DNA of 16,377 bases from Planctomycetota bacterium (GTDB lineage: Bacteria > Planctomycetota > Planctomycetia > Pirellulales > Lacipirellulaceae): contig JAJRUA010000084.1 in assembly GCA_024278035.1 (NCBI GenBank), positions 1-16,377 of the forward strand, given 5' to 3'. Below are positions 15,537 through 16,377 of the stretch, in pieces (the stretch's first letter is position 1; each line of letters begins with the position of its first letter). The position numbers and the translations under genes were made by a program. The notes under the pieces are model-generated. The model had not been told where the DNA came from. It worked only from the letters and a program-made list of their open reading frames with translations, and ran no database searches.

Positions 15537-16136
15537 ATGGTATTTTACAGATTGCTGATCGACTATGAAAAATCGTGTGTTGAGGGGTCCGAAGGGAATG
15601 ACTGGGAAGGCATCGTTTGCCCGGAGGATCCGGGTCATCAGCGTGCCGGGCGTCGCGTGACGACGCTACACGTTGACATTGTCAGATCGAAGATTGTCGA
15701 CTTTTCAAGTACGTTGCTTGATGTCGTTATTACGGATCACACGCTGAACGTGCTGAGAACAGAAGGCCTGACCGGGTTCACTGTCAAACCGACCGTGATA
15801 GAGTCATACCCCAAACGACTTGATCCGCAAGCGATTCCGAAATTTTGGGAGTTTGTCGTCACCGGAAAAGGGGGACACGCTCATCGAGATTCAGGAATGG
15901 TACTTAGAGAGAAATGCGATGCCTGCGGATATGTGAAGTACTCTGCGTACGAAAACGGAATTATTGTGGACGAAGCCACCTATGATGGGTCCGATTTCTT
16001 TACCGTGACAGAAAAGCCGAAACACATTCTGGTCAACGAGCGAGTCAAAAGCGTGCTGGAGAAACATCGTCTCACGAACGTGGGTTTTATTGAATCGTCG
16101 AAGCTTGAGTGGCCCGCTGGAGTAATCAAGCCGTAG
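15537..16136 (+). CDS. Probable immunity protein, SitI/double-CXXCG-like
   Basis: The protein has 199 residues from the ATG at 15537, 4 nt after the toxin stop; GGAA ends 9 nt before it. A TTG at 15522 would overlap the toxin and is less likely. It has no signal peptide or membrane helix, as expected for a cytosolic inhibitor. The C-terminal half carries REKCDACGYVKY, one CxxCG motif, then DGSDFFTV, ILVNERVKSVLEKHRLTNVGF and SKLEWPAGVIKP. That order (CxxCG, DGSDFF, ERV..VL..H.LTGV.F) matches SitI-type double-CXXCG and imm11-like proteins found beside SitA toxins. The first CxxCG of that family appears degraded to CPEDPG in the N-terminal part. The role is neutralising the adjacent nuclease by binding, inferred from position and motif. 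Confidence 0.7.
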   Translation: MVFYRLLIDYEKSCVEGSEGNDWEGIVCPEDPGHQRAGRRVTTLHVDIVRSKIVDFSSTLLDVVITDHTLNVLRTEGLTGFTVKPTVIESYPKRLDPQAIPKFWEFVVTGKGGHAHRDSGMVLREKCDACGYVKYSAYENGIIVDEATYDGSDFFTVTEKPKHILVNERVKSVLEKHRLTNVGFIESSKLEWPAGVIKP

Positions 16137-16228
16137 CCGAACGTTGCGTAGTTTGAGGCACCAAACAGTGTATTCCGCGAAGTAAGGGGTCAGGACTCAA
16201 TAAAAATAGCGACCTGGTGCCACGAATC

Positions 16229-16263
16229 CGTTCCAAAAGGCCGTTCCAAAAGCGTTCCAAAAG
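16229..16263. repeat. Three copies of CGTTCCAAAAG
   Basis: CGTTCCAAAAG occurs at 16229-16239, 16242-16252 and 16253-16263, the last running into GGGGACATTCTACTT. That string, together with GGGGTCAGGACTCAAT at 16187-16202, resembles repeat sequence that often accompanies REP-associated (IS200-like) transposases. No such transposase gene is in the window. Confidence 0.6.
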
Positions 16264-16291
16264 GGGACATTCTACTTAAATCTACCAGCGG

Positions 16292-16377
16292 ACCCTACTT
16301 GGCTGGCGCGAACATTGGGGCCACTTGCGAACCACCAATCCGATCGAGTCAACATTCGCCTGCGTCATCGCAAGACC
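16292..16377 (+). pseudogene. Remnant of an IS256-family (mutator-type) transposase, running off the right edge
   Basis: From 16310 the plus strand reads EHWGHLRTTNPIESTFA, matching the conserved C-terminal signature of IS256-family DDE transposases (HW..LRTTNPIESTFATVRxR). After STFA-CV the frame shifts: the expected VRHRKT appears only in another frame (CGTCATCGCAAGACC), which fits loss of 4 nt from a GTCCGT-like site. The upstream part is missing, since a TAA lies in frame at 16277-16279. It is a truncated, frameshifted insertion-sequence relic and cannot encode an active enzyme. Confidence 0.75.

Noticed and set aside
1..16377. tRNA, rRNA or CRISPR array
   Set aside because: I saw no cloverleaf with a CCA-type acceptor, no rRNA-like sequence, and no regularly spaced repeats with unique spacers.

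Overview
This window looks like chromosomal DNA of a planctomycete, most likely of the Pirellulales (Rhodopirellula/Blastopirellula type). The basis is protein-family content recognised by eye: a DUF1559 protein with the internal hydrophobic pseudopilin-like segment and the H-x9-DG C-terminal motif, a large FG-GAP protein with a dockerin-like module and a PEP-CTERM tail, a DUF4914 protein, and a PilM-PilN fusion followed by two Gly/Met/Arg-rich inner-membrane proteins. Shine-Dalgarno signals are weak and intergenic DNA carries long imperfect palindromes. No database search was run.

Layout. 1-1704 (minus): a secreted DUF1559 gene broken by an in-frame TAA at 436-438; coding sequence continues in the same frame to the window edge. 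2100-3605 (plus): an exported seven-bladed FG-GAP propeller protein, flanked on both sides by palindromic repeat elements (1814-1959 and 3667-3880). 4074-5987 (plus): a DUF4914 P-loop protein whose 5' end is three tandem 15-bp units, each with its own ATG. 12158-6103 (minus): a three-gene pilMNOP-like cluster, transcribed pilM-pilN fusion, then a PilO-like protein, then a third single-pass membrane protein. All three contain Gly/Met/Arg-rich low-complexity tracts. A third inverted repeat (9685-9820) lies between the first two genes. 12776-14088 (plus): cmk and plsC, overlapping by ATGA, encoding CMP kinase and a 1-acylglycerol-3-phosphate acyltransferase.

From about 14,180 to the right edge the character changes from housekeeping to accessory. 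There is a Ser/Thr-rich fragment of a larger surface or Rhs-like protein, an apparent one-base frameshift, a C-terminal His-rich nuclease toxin domain resembling the SitA/TIGR02269/DUF2380 group of myxobacteria, and 4 nt later a gene resembling SitI-type CXXCG immunity proteins. Next come short direct repeats and a frameshifted remnant of an IS256-family transposase running off the end. I read this as an orphan toxin-immunity module landed downstream of cmk-plsC and partly decayed.

The most interesting items are the toxin-immunity module, the shared low-complexity tracts across the pilus-platform genes, the single-codon interruption of the DUF1559 gene, and the three palindromic elements in separate intergenic gaps.
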